Assembly (NCBI GenBank): GCA_020002185.1
Contig: CM034541.1
Location: 54,223,526 to 54,287,525 of the forward strand
Direction of reading: 5' to 3'
DNA: 64,000 bases
Source: Paraescarpia echinospica
Taxonomy: Eukaryota; Annelida; Polychaeta; Sabellida; Siboglinidae
The notes beneath the pieces were generated by a model. The model had not been told where the DNA came from and did not search any database. It was given only the letters and a program-made list of their open reading frames with translations. The position numbers and the translations under genes are program-made. Below, piece after piece: positions 49,011 through 60,265 of this stretch (position 1 is its first letter; the number at the start of each line of letters is the position of its first letter).

Positions 49011-49234
49011 TAAATTCGTAAAGTGGTCACAACTAATTGGAGTACTATTAGTGTTGTCACGTATCGGTATGTTTACGCAGTGAAACAGACTACACGTGCC
49101 ACAATGTAGGCAAGTTCAGGTTCGTCAATGCCGCACGTTTCAGGAGTATCAGTAAAAAAATGGGGCAGACGAGAGTTGTTCGTGTTTTAATGCATATTCA
49201 CTCGACGGGGCGTCTCATGTTGATCTTGTTGCAG

Positions 49235-49320
49235 ACGTTTGGGTGGATTGTGTGATCTGGAACCAATGAGCCGGACCCGGGACTGGAACCTTTTACAATC
49301 TGTCCTTGTCTCGATAACAG
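49235..49320 (+). other. Candidate 5' UTR exon of the transporter
   Basis: An 86-nt block lies between a good acceptor (TTGATCTTGTTGCAG) and a strong donor (ACAG|GTAAGT) on the same strand as, and upstream of, the transporter. One frame is open with an ATG at 49266. If spliced to the acceptor at 51050 (CGGTTAG), that frame ends at TAG 51086-51088, one base before the preferred start codon at 51090. This is a prediction from splice signals only. Confidence 0.35.
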
Positions 49321-49459
49321 GTAAGTTTTTTTTAGAAACACAGAAAATGTATGATGGCGTTTTTTGTTCATATTCTAACATGCTGATGTTTTTCTGTCAC
49401 GGGACACCGTGCAGTAAATATCTAAGCCTACTTGCTTCATGTTGCGATATTGACTAGTT

Positions 49460-49800
49460 TATACAATAACAAGAAATCATCCAAACATTCAAAATCATCA
49501 CCGGTATGGTCTCGATCAACCACGATTGTAAGTACTCGCTTCGTCCATCAAAGAAGACGTTCCTGAAAGTGAAAAACTACAAACACAACAGGAAATAGAC
49601 ACTCCTTCATTTCCACGGGAGTGATAAAACCGTGGAACTCGTTATAGCACGGCACAGTTCTGGCACAAACCGTCAACCAAATGAAGATCCGCTCCAGAAG
49701 AGATTGGAGAGACCATCCATATCTATACAACGACAACTTCACAAACTTGCCTGGACACAAGCTAACTATGCACCCTTAAACACCAACGCCAACAGTAACA
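49460..49800 (+). mobile_element. LINE ORF2 C-terminal remnant
   Basis: Frames read EIIQTFKIITGMVSIN, then GVIKPWNSL and SRRDWRDHPYLYND, matching the order seen at the end of many non-LTR reverse transcriptases ('l.qvFKi..g', 'r.v..WNsLp', 'fk..ld..w...p'). Frameshifts separate the pieces. Confidence 0.6.
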
Positions 49801-50559
49801 ACAATAGCTCCAATGTCAATAGAGAAATATAAGAAAAAACTACAGAAAACAAAACCTTGAGACGGCCTCGATGCTCAAACATTGGCCTCTATTTGCCGTT
49901 CTTGACGTACGAAATTGAGGTAAGAACTTTTTAGTCTTCGTGCGCTTTTATATTAGCTGCGCTCCCACGGGGGGGTTGATTTGTGATGAAGTTATATTTG
50001 TGACGGCGATCAGGTTTCTATTCAAGGCTGCATTGACAGACGTCATCAGCTGTTTGCTTCCTTCTCAATACTCGTGATTCGACTAGAAGACTCTCGAGCG
50101 TACAAACAATCAGAGAACTCGGACAAGTACGACATGTTAGCGGCAGACCACTTTACGTTAACACCATTGCCAATTGACACACATCAGGAGGACTGTTGGT
50201 GACCGGAGCGACCTCTACCGTCGTCTTGACAGTCGCGCTGAAGCGGAATGTTCGAGGAGCTCTACGCCAATGACGCAACAGTTTCTGAAACATACAGTGC
50301 ATTAGGTAATTAGTAGTTGAAAAAACGTTTGCTTGTAAATAAATGGACGGACGGAAGATGGGTGGGACGCTTAGGTAGCGGAAATACAAGAAAACTGCGG
50401 GACTGGAAAGGAGCGGGGTAGATCACATACCAAGTGGGCGTTAAAAGGATACTTCCTATAAGATGTTGGTGACTGTTATTTCACAAAAAGCGTGCTTACA
50501 TTTTATAGACGATGTAATTTGTGTGTCTCGTAGTAGGGAAACATTGGTAACTTTACAGC

Positions 50560-50690
50560 GATACACGCACACGCATGCATACACACGCGCGCGCGCGCAC
50601 ACACACACGCACACATACACACCGGCGAGCACACACGCACACGCACGCACAAGCGCGCGCGCACACACACGCACATGCACACACAGCTGG
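50560..50690. repeat. CA/CG-rich compound microsatellite
   Basis: CACA, CGCG and GCAC units upstream of the transporter's first coding exon; reads CA in the transporter sense. Confidence 0.9.
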
Positions 50691-51089
50691 TGGAAAGGCA
50701 CATATCACGGCGGAAGGCCAAGACACACTGTGCGCCCAATGGATACACGCTTACCGCTTCGAACTTGTAGTAACTGCATTACTATATAGCTATAGCAGTA
50801 TTGAAGGGACCGCAGCGTTCAAGTCAAAGAAGCTCTGAGCGTTTATTGGTTAAGCACGGTGGGTGTCTCAAAATGTCAGCCATCGGGAACTGTAAGATCT
50901 CACTAGAATCTCCCACTTTGGAAAATAAATTCTGAGTAAACCACAGACAAGATGTTATTTATGTTGTAGAAGCAAATGGTTGGATTGTATTAACGATTTT
51001 ATGTGTGTAGGGTAACATAATTTCCTTTTGTTTCCCTTTAATGCGGTTAGTAATTCATGTTCAAGATCCACCCCCGTCACGTGACTAGG

Positions 51090-51170
51090 ATGGAGCAGCA
51101 GACGAAGCCCCCCGAGGGAGGGTGGGGCTGGATGGTCGTCCTCGGCTCCTGTATCTCACACCTGCTCATG
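51090..51170 (+). CDS. Transporter exon 1 (N-terminus, start of TM1)
   Basis: Encodes [20 protein letters not shown] and CISHLLM. An acceptor-like TTTCCCTTTAATGCGGTTAG ends at 51050, implying an upstream non-coding exon. Donor CATG|GTAAGT; phase 0. Confidence 0.93.
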
Positions 51171-53734
51171 GTAAGTTACCCGCTTCTCGTCATACATCGG
51201 CTGACTATTGTCTCTCCGCTACGACTGACCATCCTTGCGCGCCAGGGGTCGGTGCTTCTGTTTACGTCAGTGCCAGCCATCAATACCCCCTGGCTGATCG
51301 CTTTGCGAAACTCTGAATTTACGCTCAGCCTATGAAATCGCTAACTAGATCAGTGGATCTCGGCAGGTCAGGTGGTCATAATAAAACTAATTTCAACCAA
51401 CCGTGACTCGTGTTACATGCAATGTTTAGGAAGTAGAAGCAATTATTCGAATACACAATACCGCTCAGCTGCTTGTGCTAATGGGCGAACGGGTCATTAT
51501 ATATTGGGATTCCCAGAAGTCGTTTATCCGTCTTCAAATTGGGGCGGGTACATACTCACACATACGCCCACACCGACACTCGCACACGCACACGCACACA
51601 TGCGCGCACGCACGCGCGCACGCACGCGCGCGCGTGTGACGAAATGTACTGATGTTCACCTAAAACGGCGTTTGATCATTGTGAATATGCATGGCATACA
51701 TTAGTAACAGCAACTGTGGCACGACTCGGGTAATTAACAAATTATTAAGAGCCGTGTCTATGCATCTTGTCAATACTTGGGCTATATCGGTGCATAACGT
51801 CCCATAAAAGTACAGGTGACATATAGCAATATTGTTATCTCTTGAACGATGACGCCAGCATGAGGGCAGCCAGTCATTATCACAGTGCCTAGTGACAGCT
51901 GCTTTCCTGCATGTGTAAGCAGCTAGCTCTCGTTATGTCTGTATTTCTGTGTCTGCGTTACCGGACAACAGCACATGCGAACTGAGCCCACGCCTGTGTT
52001 TACATCAAACACTGTTTGTTGCTGGAGACGAGTACAGCTGTTAGATTATATCAGAATTCTACAGCATCGTACGGGGGGTTGCTATATATTTCTGGAAATC
52101 TTTCAATAACAAAGGTGTACAGCGACTGAATTAATTGCCTGACCGATCGAGTCGTAATTTGCTTGCTATCGAATTAAGAGAAAACCAATAATGACATGAC
52201 AACGTTCATTATGCAACCTAAATCACCGATATAACTATGAAAATGATAATCTTCTTGTAAAACTGAGAGATCGTCGATGATAGGTTGTTGTGTTTGTCGC
52301 CAGGGGGCAGTCGTGAGGTCGATGGGTGTTATCTACCTCCTTCTACAGGAGAGGTACAACACTAGCGCCACGATGACGGCGTGGTTCACAGCGGTACCAC
52401 TGCTGCTGTGGACCGGACTCGGTGGGTACAACTATGAACGTACAGGGGTCATGTTCTAGTTAGACTACGAAAAAAATGCAGTATATTTTTTTAGAAATGA
52501 TTTTTTTTAATTCACATGCTGTGACATAAATGCATTTGAGTAGGGAGATTTTCATGTGTGATTGTGGAAGGTGTTGACTGTAAAATGGTGGATTGCTAGA
52601 TGATTTGAATAAGCGGAAGGATATTTGGCAGCAATTTGCCTGTGTGACCTGTTTGCGGAGTAATTCTTGCCGGCATTTATAAATATTTACGGGTGTCACA
52701 CATACAGGCATTTTATGAGAGCTGGAAGTATGCAATTTTTGTTAAAATCTATAGGCATGTCAATGAGATGATGATAACAGCAGGTGAGAAGTTTAATATA
52801 TTTTATAGGTCACGTTTTCTTATAATTAGACAAAACGTTAACATGGTCGCCTATGAGAAAACCAACAGTGTGCTGACCCCTACAGTAATCGGTATGTTGG
52901 GTCGTTCATATACCGTATTTTCGTTCGCAAATTTCAAAACGAAAAACGCAAACAATGTTCGTTTTTCGTTTTAAAATACGCGATCGAAAAACGAAAATAC
53001 GGCAAATACACGGATCCTGCAGCTTTCTAGGAAAAATGTACTTACTTGATTGGACCGTTAGAGGTTTTTTTGCTGATAATGCCCCACAAACTCATCATTG
53101 GCAGAAACCGACTAAGTGTTGCCCGTCGGTGAACCTGCCGGACAAACAGGATGTAAGATGTCATTATCCAAAATTTACATATTATTTACGCAATAATCGG
53201 TGTAATTATGAACTTTGAAGACTTTGTAAACATAATTATACACATTTAAGTACCCAGTAGATACCCTTCAGTTGTATATACAAGTCAGACATGCGATTTC
53301 GTAGTCCATCATAGCGACCTTTAATCAATATTTCAACTACAGCAGTGGCAATGCATGAACTGAACTGTAAGCTTTTGAGAGGACACTCTATTTTTATCAG
53401 ACATGACTAGCCTGTTTTAAATTTAGTTTTGAGTGCTTATACGACGCAGTTTTATGTTTAATTAATTTGTTTATTATTTTATATCGAAAGCGCCCTGAAT
53501 AGTTTTAACTAGATATGGCGTTGTATAAGTATATTTATTTATTTTATCGTATTTACGTGATAGCCTTGTGTCGTGCTGTCGCTAGGCCCCCTTACGACGG
53601 CGCTGTGTGACCGCTTCTCCTGTCGTCTCGTCACCATCCTCGGCGGTGTGCTCCTCACTCTCGGCCTCGTCTCAGCCGCCTTCGTCCACCATGTCAGCCT
53701 CGTCTTCCTCACCTTCGGTATCCTCACAGGTGAG

Positions 53735-53788
<54 letters not shown>

Positions 53789-53887
53789 GTGTGTGTGCGC
53801 GCGCGTGTTCGGGCGTGCGTGCGTAAGTGTCTCTGTATATGTGTGTGTTTGTGTGTGTGCGTGCGTGCGTGCGTGCGTGTGTATGTA

Positions 53888-53985
<98 letters not shown>

Positions 53986-56900
53986 CGTGCCTGTGTATGT
54001 GTGTGTGTGTCTGTTTGTGTGTGAGTGTGTGTTTGTGTGTGCGTCAGTGCGTGTGTGAGTGCGTGTATGCGTGTGTGAGTGCGTGTGTGCGTGTGTGCGG
54101 GCGTAAACACAAAGTAAAGGAAAGTTCTTATACATGTATAGCACAGTCTCCAGTCCTTAGGACTATTCAAAACACAATACACTTTACTCCCTAACAGAGC
54201 TGTTCAATCGAACACCATCTCAACTTCTCTGGAAATCAGTCAGCCTCGCTGCAATTAATGCGCGAAGACTATTCGTACACAGATATCCATCACTGTCTAT
54301 AGTCAGGTACTCATTCGTAAAGCTGAGTGAATTGGAGCAACGTACAGTGGACGAACTTGCACAAGGTTCGATACGGCAGCATAGGATTTGAAGCCGGTTC
54401 TCTCTATTGAGAGTCCGATGCTCTATCTGCTGCGCCACTGCGCTCCACATGTGCATGCGTATATATTGGTATGCATGCGTGTATGTGTCCGTCCATGCGC
54501 GTTAACGGGTGTGAGTCTGTGTTTTTGTGCGTGCGTGCGTGCGTGCGTACGTATGCATATGCGTGTACAGACGACCATATGTATGCATACGCAAACGACC
54601 ATATTTATGCATACAACATGTACACTTCCATATCACCTGTACGCGCCACCTGTACACCCCGTTTGCATGCAGGTACTGGTCTGTGCTTTATCTACGTGCC
54701 CTGCTACCTGATTGTCGGCGAGTATTTCGACAAGAAGAAGGGCGTGGCCATGGCGCTGTCGACTGTCGGCTCTGGTGTTGGCGCCTTTCTCTTCCCCTTT
54801 CTCATACAGGTATGACGGCAGTACAGGGTCACAGCTAGCACTATGGCAGGGCATCGTTTAAGGGTTCTTTTGGGTTAAAGGGGCACTGTATATATTGCGC
54901 TATTCCACGGCAGAAGTATTCTGTCGGCCGATGACATGTACTGTTGCAAACTAACAACACTAAATAAATAAATCCTTATCAACAACACAATCACTAGATG
55001 CAGCGCACGCTTGTCTTGTGTTCCCGAGAACTAACGACGGCAAACATATCGCATGTACCACACTGTTCTATAAATAGCCGCAGACGCCAAGCGTCGGCCA
55101 TCAAAATACTTCTCCCGTGGAATAGCGCAATATGTACAGTGTCCCTTTAAAGGAAATAAAAACAAGGCATTAGCTAAAATCCGTTTTCCATGTGTACACA
55201 AAGTTTAACATTGTATGTAACATTCGAGAACATTAAAAAAATACATAAATTATGCAGCATAAATTCGATTTTAAACCCGTCTGTGTAGCGATTCTCGCGG
55301 AAAATAAAAATTTAATGAGCTAGGCGATCACGTGGTATCTTAACGTCACATATGACTCACACTCGCAACAGGCCGACCCTTTCTATGCATTCAGAGCATG
55401 CTTACATGGATAGTTTTGGGGTCGAAACGAGCGTCAGAATGAGTTATTGTGCACTATTCCGATGTAATACAAACACTAGTCATCATAGAGGAACAAGCAG
55501 TTATCTTACGGTTCCACATGAATTCAATTTTATTCAAAACAATGAATGCGAATGAGCCTACAAGTCGACTAGGTATCGCCGAGCTTGGGCTCGTTTTCAG
55601 AATAATTATATCGAATGCAACCAACGGGAGATAATGTACACCAATATACATACATAGCAAACATGTATCGTATCCAGCTACAGAAAGTAACGTGTATAAG
55701 TGTATAATCTTATAATATCACTAGAATATCGATGTATGAAGGAGGAGTTGTACAATTTATCATAATAACTAAAATCAGTCAGCGAATTTCGATCCCGACA
55801 CCAAACCAATGATTTTTTAAACATTTTTTGTTTGTTTATGTTTTCACCAAATAATATAAACCAAATCATTTTTATACTATGATGCACTGTGTGTAAATAT
55901 TTTGTAGTAATTATTTATTCGCCACAAAAATGAAAATATGGCAATTATATATAACGATGTTTCTAAATTGTATTTATCCAGACAGATCACCATTTGTTTT
56001 CACATATATAATTACAATATATTGCCATACAATATATATATATATATATACAGTTAATACATTCTATACCCATTACATTATATTTGTTTGGATAAATACT
56101 ATTTAGAAACATCGTTATATAATTCCCATATTTAATTTTTTGTGGCGAATAAATAATTACTACAACAATTTAAAAAATATTTATAAACAGTGCATCATAG
56201 TATAAAAATGATTTGGTTTATATTACTTGATGAAAACATTATCAAAAAAAGTGTTTAAAAAAATAAATGGTTTGGTATCGGGATCGAACCGGCGTCGCCC
56301 GATTACAAAGTCAATGCCAAGGAACCAACGCCTTTACTAAATGAGCTAGCAGGACCGACAGAAATTTGATGACTGAATTAAGTTGTTATGATAAATTGTA
56401 CAACTCCTCCTTCATACATCGATATTCTAGTGATATTATAAGATTATACACTTATACACGTTACTTTCTGTAGCTGGATACATTGTTTGTTATGTATGTT
56501 TATTGGTGTACATTATCTCCCGTTGATTGCATCCGATATAATTATTCTAAAAACGAGCCCAAGCTCGGCGAAACCTAGTCGACTTGTAGGCCCATTCGCA
56601 TTCGTTGTTTTGAATAAAATTGGATTCATGTGGAACCGTAAGATAACTGCTTGTTCCTCTATGATGACTAGTGTTTGTATTACATCGGAATATCGCACAA
56701 TAACTCATTCTGACGCTCGTTTCGACCCCAAAACTATCCATGTAAACATGCATTGAATGCGTGGAAAGAGTCGGCCTGCTGTGACTATGGGTCATATGTG
56801 ACGTCACATCTCGGCATCCCGAAAAGCGCGCCAAAAATATACATATTCGAAAATGTCCGGATGCTCAGCATAAAATCTGGAATTTATAATTCATTGAATT

Positions 56901-59778
56901 TTTTTTTTTCCTTGGTGGACATGGAAATAGATAGCAGGATGTAATATAATATGAATTCAAGCCATATATGTTTTATTCCCTTTAAGGATTTGCACCGGAC
57001 GTCAGACGGGCCGTTAATTGATTGTTCGCAAATCCACTTGATTTCGTTGTCTATTTTAATTTGGTTTGTTTTGATTGGTGTTGCATTACGCATGTTCCTG
57101 GCCAATAATCATCAATCAGACCATATTACTAGTATTAGTGTTTTAACTTTTGTGTAAAATATGTATGCCTATAACGGCTGTTCAGTGTGTGAATGCTTAT
57201 AGTTATCCCCACATGATAAAAAATAAGAAATACGGTGTTATTATATTTAACATAATTCTTCAATCGTCTGCATCATTATGTCTACCAGTAATAGTCATAC
57301 CGTTGCCATCTCGCAGATGATGTACGACCATTATGGCTACCAGGGCTGCTTCGTCATCCTCGGCGCCATTACGCTCAACGGGTGTGTCGGTGGCGCCCTC
57401 TCCCGACCATTGGCGCAAAAGCAGCGTCAGGTTCGCGGACACTCTGAAAGTAAAGGCAGTGGTGCTTGTAACAAGCATCCTAAACACAACAACGCTAATG
57501 AAAGCGGCAACTGCGAGAAACTACAGATTTGTAGCGGACCCGTGTGTCGAACAGACGACTACGCAGCGAGTAGCGATGAATGCGATCAGCTGTACCAAAC
57601 ACTAAATTCAAAACAGCAACGGACTGACGGCTATAAACTTGATAATGTTATCAAAGACGCAGATCACCGACATGGTATTAACATGTCTTCTAACAGCAAA
57701 GGTGTGGAGAACGAAGGTAAAAATAGTGAAGTGTGGAGTACAAGTTTACAATCTCGCAGTCACCCTCCTTCTAGGTCGTTGGAGAATATACTCCTGGCAG
57801 CGAACGAGGGCCCAAGTTCACAACTGAGTTGTATTCACGCAGTCGTGAACACCGCCAACTCATCGAACTCTATCACGTGTTCTTATAAACGGACTTGGCG
57901 GTCGGAGAACGAAATCGAAAATGTGAACAATAATATATTGCCGTTCAAAGACTTCAATACAGAACTGGTTGGTTCACTAAAGAGATTGTCCGGGTCAAAG
58001 AACAGCTGCGCCTACGTTCTGTTAGAGGGTGGTGACCCGGAATCACGTTGCTGCAAAGAAAATGGCAACAGACAGGTTTCTTGCAAAAAGACGCAGCGGA
58101 AACTGTTCAACTGGGAGCTGCTGAAGTTGCCGTCATTTCTTGTCATCTGCCTTCTTGGCATCACCGCCAACGCAACGTTCGCTATCACTGTAAACTTCCT
58201 TCCCGCTTTGGCGGTCGACATGGGACTGACCAGGGATCAAGGAGCCTTCCTGCTGTCAATGCTTGGTATTGGCGACATGGTGGGTCGGCTGCCAGTCGGC
58301 TTCCTCTTTGACATGCCGCATGTGAAGACTCACCGCAACATGATCTACGGGTTGTTTATGACCGTCAACGGATTCATGACGTTTGTGATGCCGCTGTCAG
58401 ACAACTACTCGGTGCTGGGGGTGGTGTGTCTCGTCCGGGGACTTAGTAGCGGGGTGTTCATGTCGCAGAGAGCCACAATCCTCGCCGACATGATCGGCAT
58501 CAGTCGAGTAGCGAGCGCCTTCGGGATGCAATTGCTCTTCATGACGCTCGGCTCGCTCGTTGCCCGCATGGCCGGAGGTAAGTGCAGGAGCGGTTCTGAG
58601 AGGGTAGTCTAGGGGAGGCCCGAAATCTCCAATTGCACCCCTTGAAGCGCGCCAAAACACTGGCGGCCGAACTAACTTCATATTGGGTGGGGCTGAGCCG
58701 GAGCATCAGCACGACTCCGCCAGAATTTGACATTGGAAGACGGGGCTATGAAGTGAGATAAAAAATTACAAATATACAAACCTATAACACAGGTATCGGA
58801 ACCGGGGCGGGCTTGAGAGGGGGCTGACCCCTCAATTTTGGTAGTGGATGGAGCTGGATATAGGATTAGCCTCCCAATATGTTGGGAAGGTGTGCATTTT
58901 TAGCATTTTGTGAGTACCAAGGCGAGTGCAATTTGAATTCTTGGATAGCCTGAAGCCCTGAAAGCGAATGTAATTGTAGTTTTGTTGAGGTTCAAGGGTA
59001 CAGTGGGAGGTTTTTTGAGAGCCTCAAGGGGTGAAGTTGGAGGTTTTGGAGAGCCTGAAGGCGAGTGTAGTTGGGGGTTTGTTGATGGGGTGCGGTTGGA
59101 GGGTTTTGGTGAGCTTCAACCCCCGAATAGTCACCACGTTCCGACGCCTATGTATAATATGTCCACTAAAGCAACTTACATTCTCATACGAGATTGATAC
59201 CTGCTATGAGATTGTGTTGCCTTTGTTGCGATTATATATGCAGTCAACATTGCTTTGTAGTCCTCTTAGGAATGACACCCGTAGTCCTATTGTAACAAAA
59301 TCTGGATCATCAAGAAAGTAACAGACACACACGTTTAACAATAAAGATTACAACCTGTTATCTATGGGCACATTTTCCCAAAGGGTGAGAGTCACATACG
59401 AACACATAAACCCAGATACTCAACCATTTTGGAGTTTTACATAGTTAGAAGGTTGTATTTTTTTTTAAGTATCTAACATATATTGTTCGGCAGTTTGTCA
59501 ATGGATGATCACTACTAATTTGCAAACCTACTAAAAGAACCACGTCATTTCGATTTCTATAGATTCTACAGGTTATTCTATAAGATTTTTGCTGATGGTT
59601 TTCTATCTGTTGTTGTATCATCATTGCAGGTTTGCTGAAGGACTGGCTCGGTGCCTACGATATGGTCTTCTACAGTACCGGGGCCATTCTTGTCGTCAGC
59701 ACCGTCGTCTTCTGCGGCTACATCTACTGCGACAATCGGCGCCCACCAGAGAGAGTCAGCGAAGTTCAGGTCGGGTGA
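51090..59778 (+). CDS. Monocarboxylate transporter, SLC16/MCT family (six exons, 629 aa)
   Basis: A 12-TM major-facilitator carrier of the plasma membrane, expected to move monocarboxylates (lactate, pyruvate, ketone bodies) or, in some members, other small substrates. Exons 51090-51170, 52304-52421, 53586-53729, 54673-54809, 57317-58577 and 59630-59778 join in phase. The N-terminal family motif PEGGWGW is at residues 8-14. The second family motif, YFDKKKG, is at about 132-138. TM7 starts near 434 and TM8 has D480 and R484 four apart, like the proton/substrate pair of MCT1 (D302/R306). The large loop between TM6 and TM7 (about 195-426) is hydrophilic and long for the family. ATG 51090 (A at -3, G at +4) is preferred over in-frame ATG 51057 (weak context), which would add 11 residues. 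The exact substrate and subfamily cannot be read. Confidence 0.94.
51440..51640 (+). repeat. Dispersed repeat copy 2, then CA/CG microsatellite
   Basis: 51440-51550 nearly matches 3644-3760 (AATACCGCTCAGCTGCT, CATTATATATTGGGATTCCC). It ends in a CA/GCGC tract at about 51555-51638, inside transporter intron 1. Confidence 0.82.
52304..52421 (+). CDS. Transporter exon 2 (TM1 end, TM2)
   Basis: Acceptor GTTTGTCGCCAG; encodes [20 protein letters not shown] and [19 protein letters not shown]. The pattern 'gv.y..L...f..s...taWi.a.' is typical of MCT TM1-TM2. Donor CTCG|GTGGGT leaves one base. Confidence 0.9.
53430..53565 (+). mobile_element. LINE/SINE-type 3' tail
   Basis: AAAGCGCCCTGAATAG ... GATATGGCGTTGTATAAGTA followed by (TTTA)n, the GCGC...GCG.TATA tail of L2/CR1-like elements, ending just 20 bp before the transporter exon 3 acceptor. 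Confidence 0.55.
53586..53729 (+). CDS. Transporter exon 3 (TM3, TM4 start)
   Basis: Acceptor CTGTCGCTAG; encodes (G)[32 protein letters not shown] and VFLTFGILT. The loop 'l.drfgcR.v...GG.l...G...as' is the MCT TM2-TM3 linker. Donor CACAG|GTGAGA, with a (TG)n run beginning about 8 nt into the intron. Confidence 0.94.
53737..54100. repeat. (TG)n compound microsatellite in transporter intron 3
   Basis: TG tracts with GCGTG and TATG interruptions, transcript-sense UG, starting directly behind the exon 3 donor. Confidence 0.96.
54120..54450 (-). mobile_element. tRNA-derived SINE, copy I
   Basis: Antisense in transporter intron 3. Minus-strand head GGAGCGCAGTGGCGCAGCAG, anticodon-arm-like CGGACTCTCAATAGAGAG, body CAGTGATGGATATCTGTG, tail with GTAAAGTGTATTGTGTT and GTGCTATACATG. 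Almost full length. Confidence 0.88.
54673..54809 (+). CDS. Transporter exon 4 (TM4-TM5)
   Basis: Acceptor TTTGCATGCAG; encodes (G)[38 protein letters not shown] and LFPFLIQ. 'Gl..gl...P...ivg.YF.kkk..A.gla..Gs..G.f..p' is the best conserved MCT stretch. Donor ACAG|GTATGA; phase 0. Confidence 0.95.
55145..56800. mobile_element. Palindromic element, copy P3 (both arms) in transporter intron 4
   Basis: Left arm from TTTAAAGGAAATAAAAACAA (55145) to about 55990; right arm, inverted, from about 56090 to 56800. The hairpin centre GTAGTAATTATTTATTCGCC appears at 55905 and, inverted, at 56135-56162. The left arm has lost its A box (only CGATCCCGACACCAAACC remains at 55788) whereas the right arm keeps a full tRNA-like module. 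Confidence 0.88.
56275..56362 (-). other. tRNA-like module, P3 right arm
   Basis: Minus strand: GTCGGTCCTGCTAGCTCATT then TAGTAAAGGCG, with the B box CCGGTTCGATCCCGA intact. It has the best B box of the family. Acceptor-stem pairing is not convincing, so a functional tRNA is unlikely. Confidence 0.65.
57317..58577 (+). CDS. Transporter exon 5 (TM6, large loop, TM7-TM11)
   Basis: Acceptor GCCATCTCGCAG; 420 codons. Begins [20 protein letters not shown] (TM6), then a 230-residue polar loop rich in Ser, Asn, Lys and Cys, then [20 protein letters not shown] (TM7), [20 protein letters not shown] (TM8) and further TMs to [10 protein letters not shown]. Upstream in-frame ATG 57278 is intronic. Donor GGAG|GTAAGT leaves one base. 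Confidence 0.96.
58600..59140. repeat. Dispersed repeat in transporter intron 5
   Basis: GGAGGTTTTG, GAGAGCCTGAAGGCGA and related phrases recur here and at 37660-38800; the element class is not known. Confidence 0.5.
59630..59778 (+). CDS. Transporter exon 6 (TM12, C-terminus)
   Basis: Acceptor GTATCATCATTGCAG; encodes (G)[37 protein letters not shown] and [11 protein letters not shown] then TGA. 'G...D..g.Yd..Fy..G' is the MCT TM11-TM12 signature. The C-terminal tail is short (about 17 residues after TM12). Confidence 0.94.
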
Positions 59779-59814
59779 AGACGACGTCCCCCGTCACGTA
59801 TGGCTGCATAAGAG

Positions 59815-60165
59815 TAACTCCGGAGATCGTGGTTCTTCGGTCACATGCGGCTGAACTATGATGAGTGAAACGGTTGTGCTTTGGTCACGTGTACTGGAAG
59901 TAGATTAGTGGATTTGTGGTTCTTTAGTAACGCGCGGCTAACCAACGAGTAGACGGGTGAAATCGTGGTCCTTTAGTCACGACCAGCTGAACTACGACTA
60001 GAAGAGTGAAACCATGGACCGCAGATCACGATTGACTGATCACAGCATAGTCCAGTGAATTATTGGTTCTCCAGTCACGCGACATGAACAGCGAATAGTC
60101 CATCGAATATAAGGTCTTACATGGTCGAGTGAAACACTAGTTCTTTTATCGAGTGTGGCAGTGGA
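59815..60165 (+). repeat. Decayed ~50-bp tandem repeat in the transporter 3' flank
   Basis: About seven imperfect units share 'gtGgttcttt(a)gTCACGnn.gctgAacta.....GTGAAa'. It starts about 40 bp after the stop codon, so it may form part of the 3' UTR. No convincing poly(A) signal was found before the next element. Confidence 0.6.
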
Positions 60166-60265
60166 ATGACGTCACTAGGTGTCATAGAGGCGGGAATGGC
60201 ATCAAAGATTGTGTTTGGTGCTGTACCTAGAAGCACAACTATATAGTAATATAACGACGCACAAC

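Noticed and set aside
57278..58612. 444-codon ORF taken as a complete gene
   Set aside because: Its first 13 codons are intronic and its last codons pass the GTAAGT donor; it is the transporter's exon 5.
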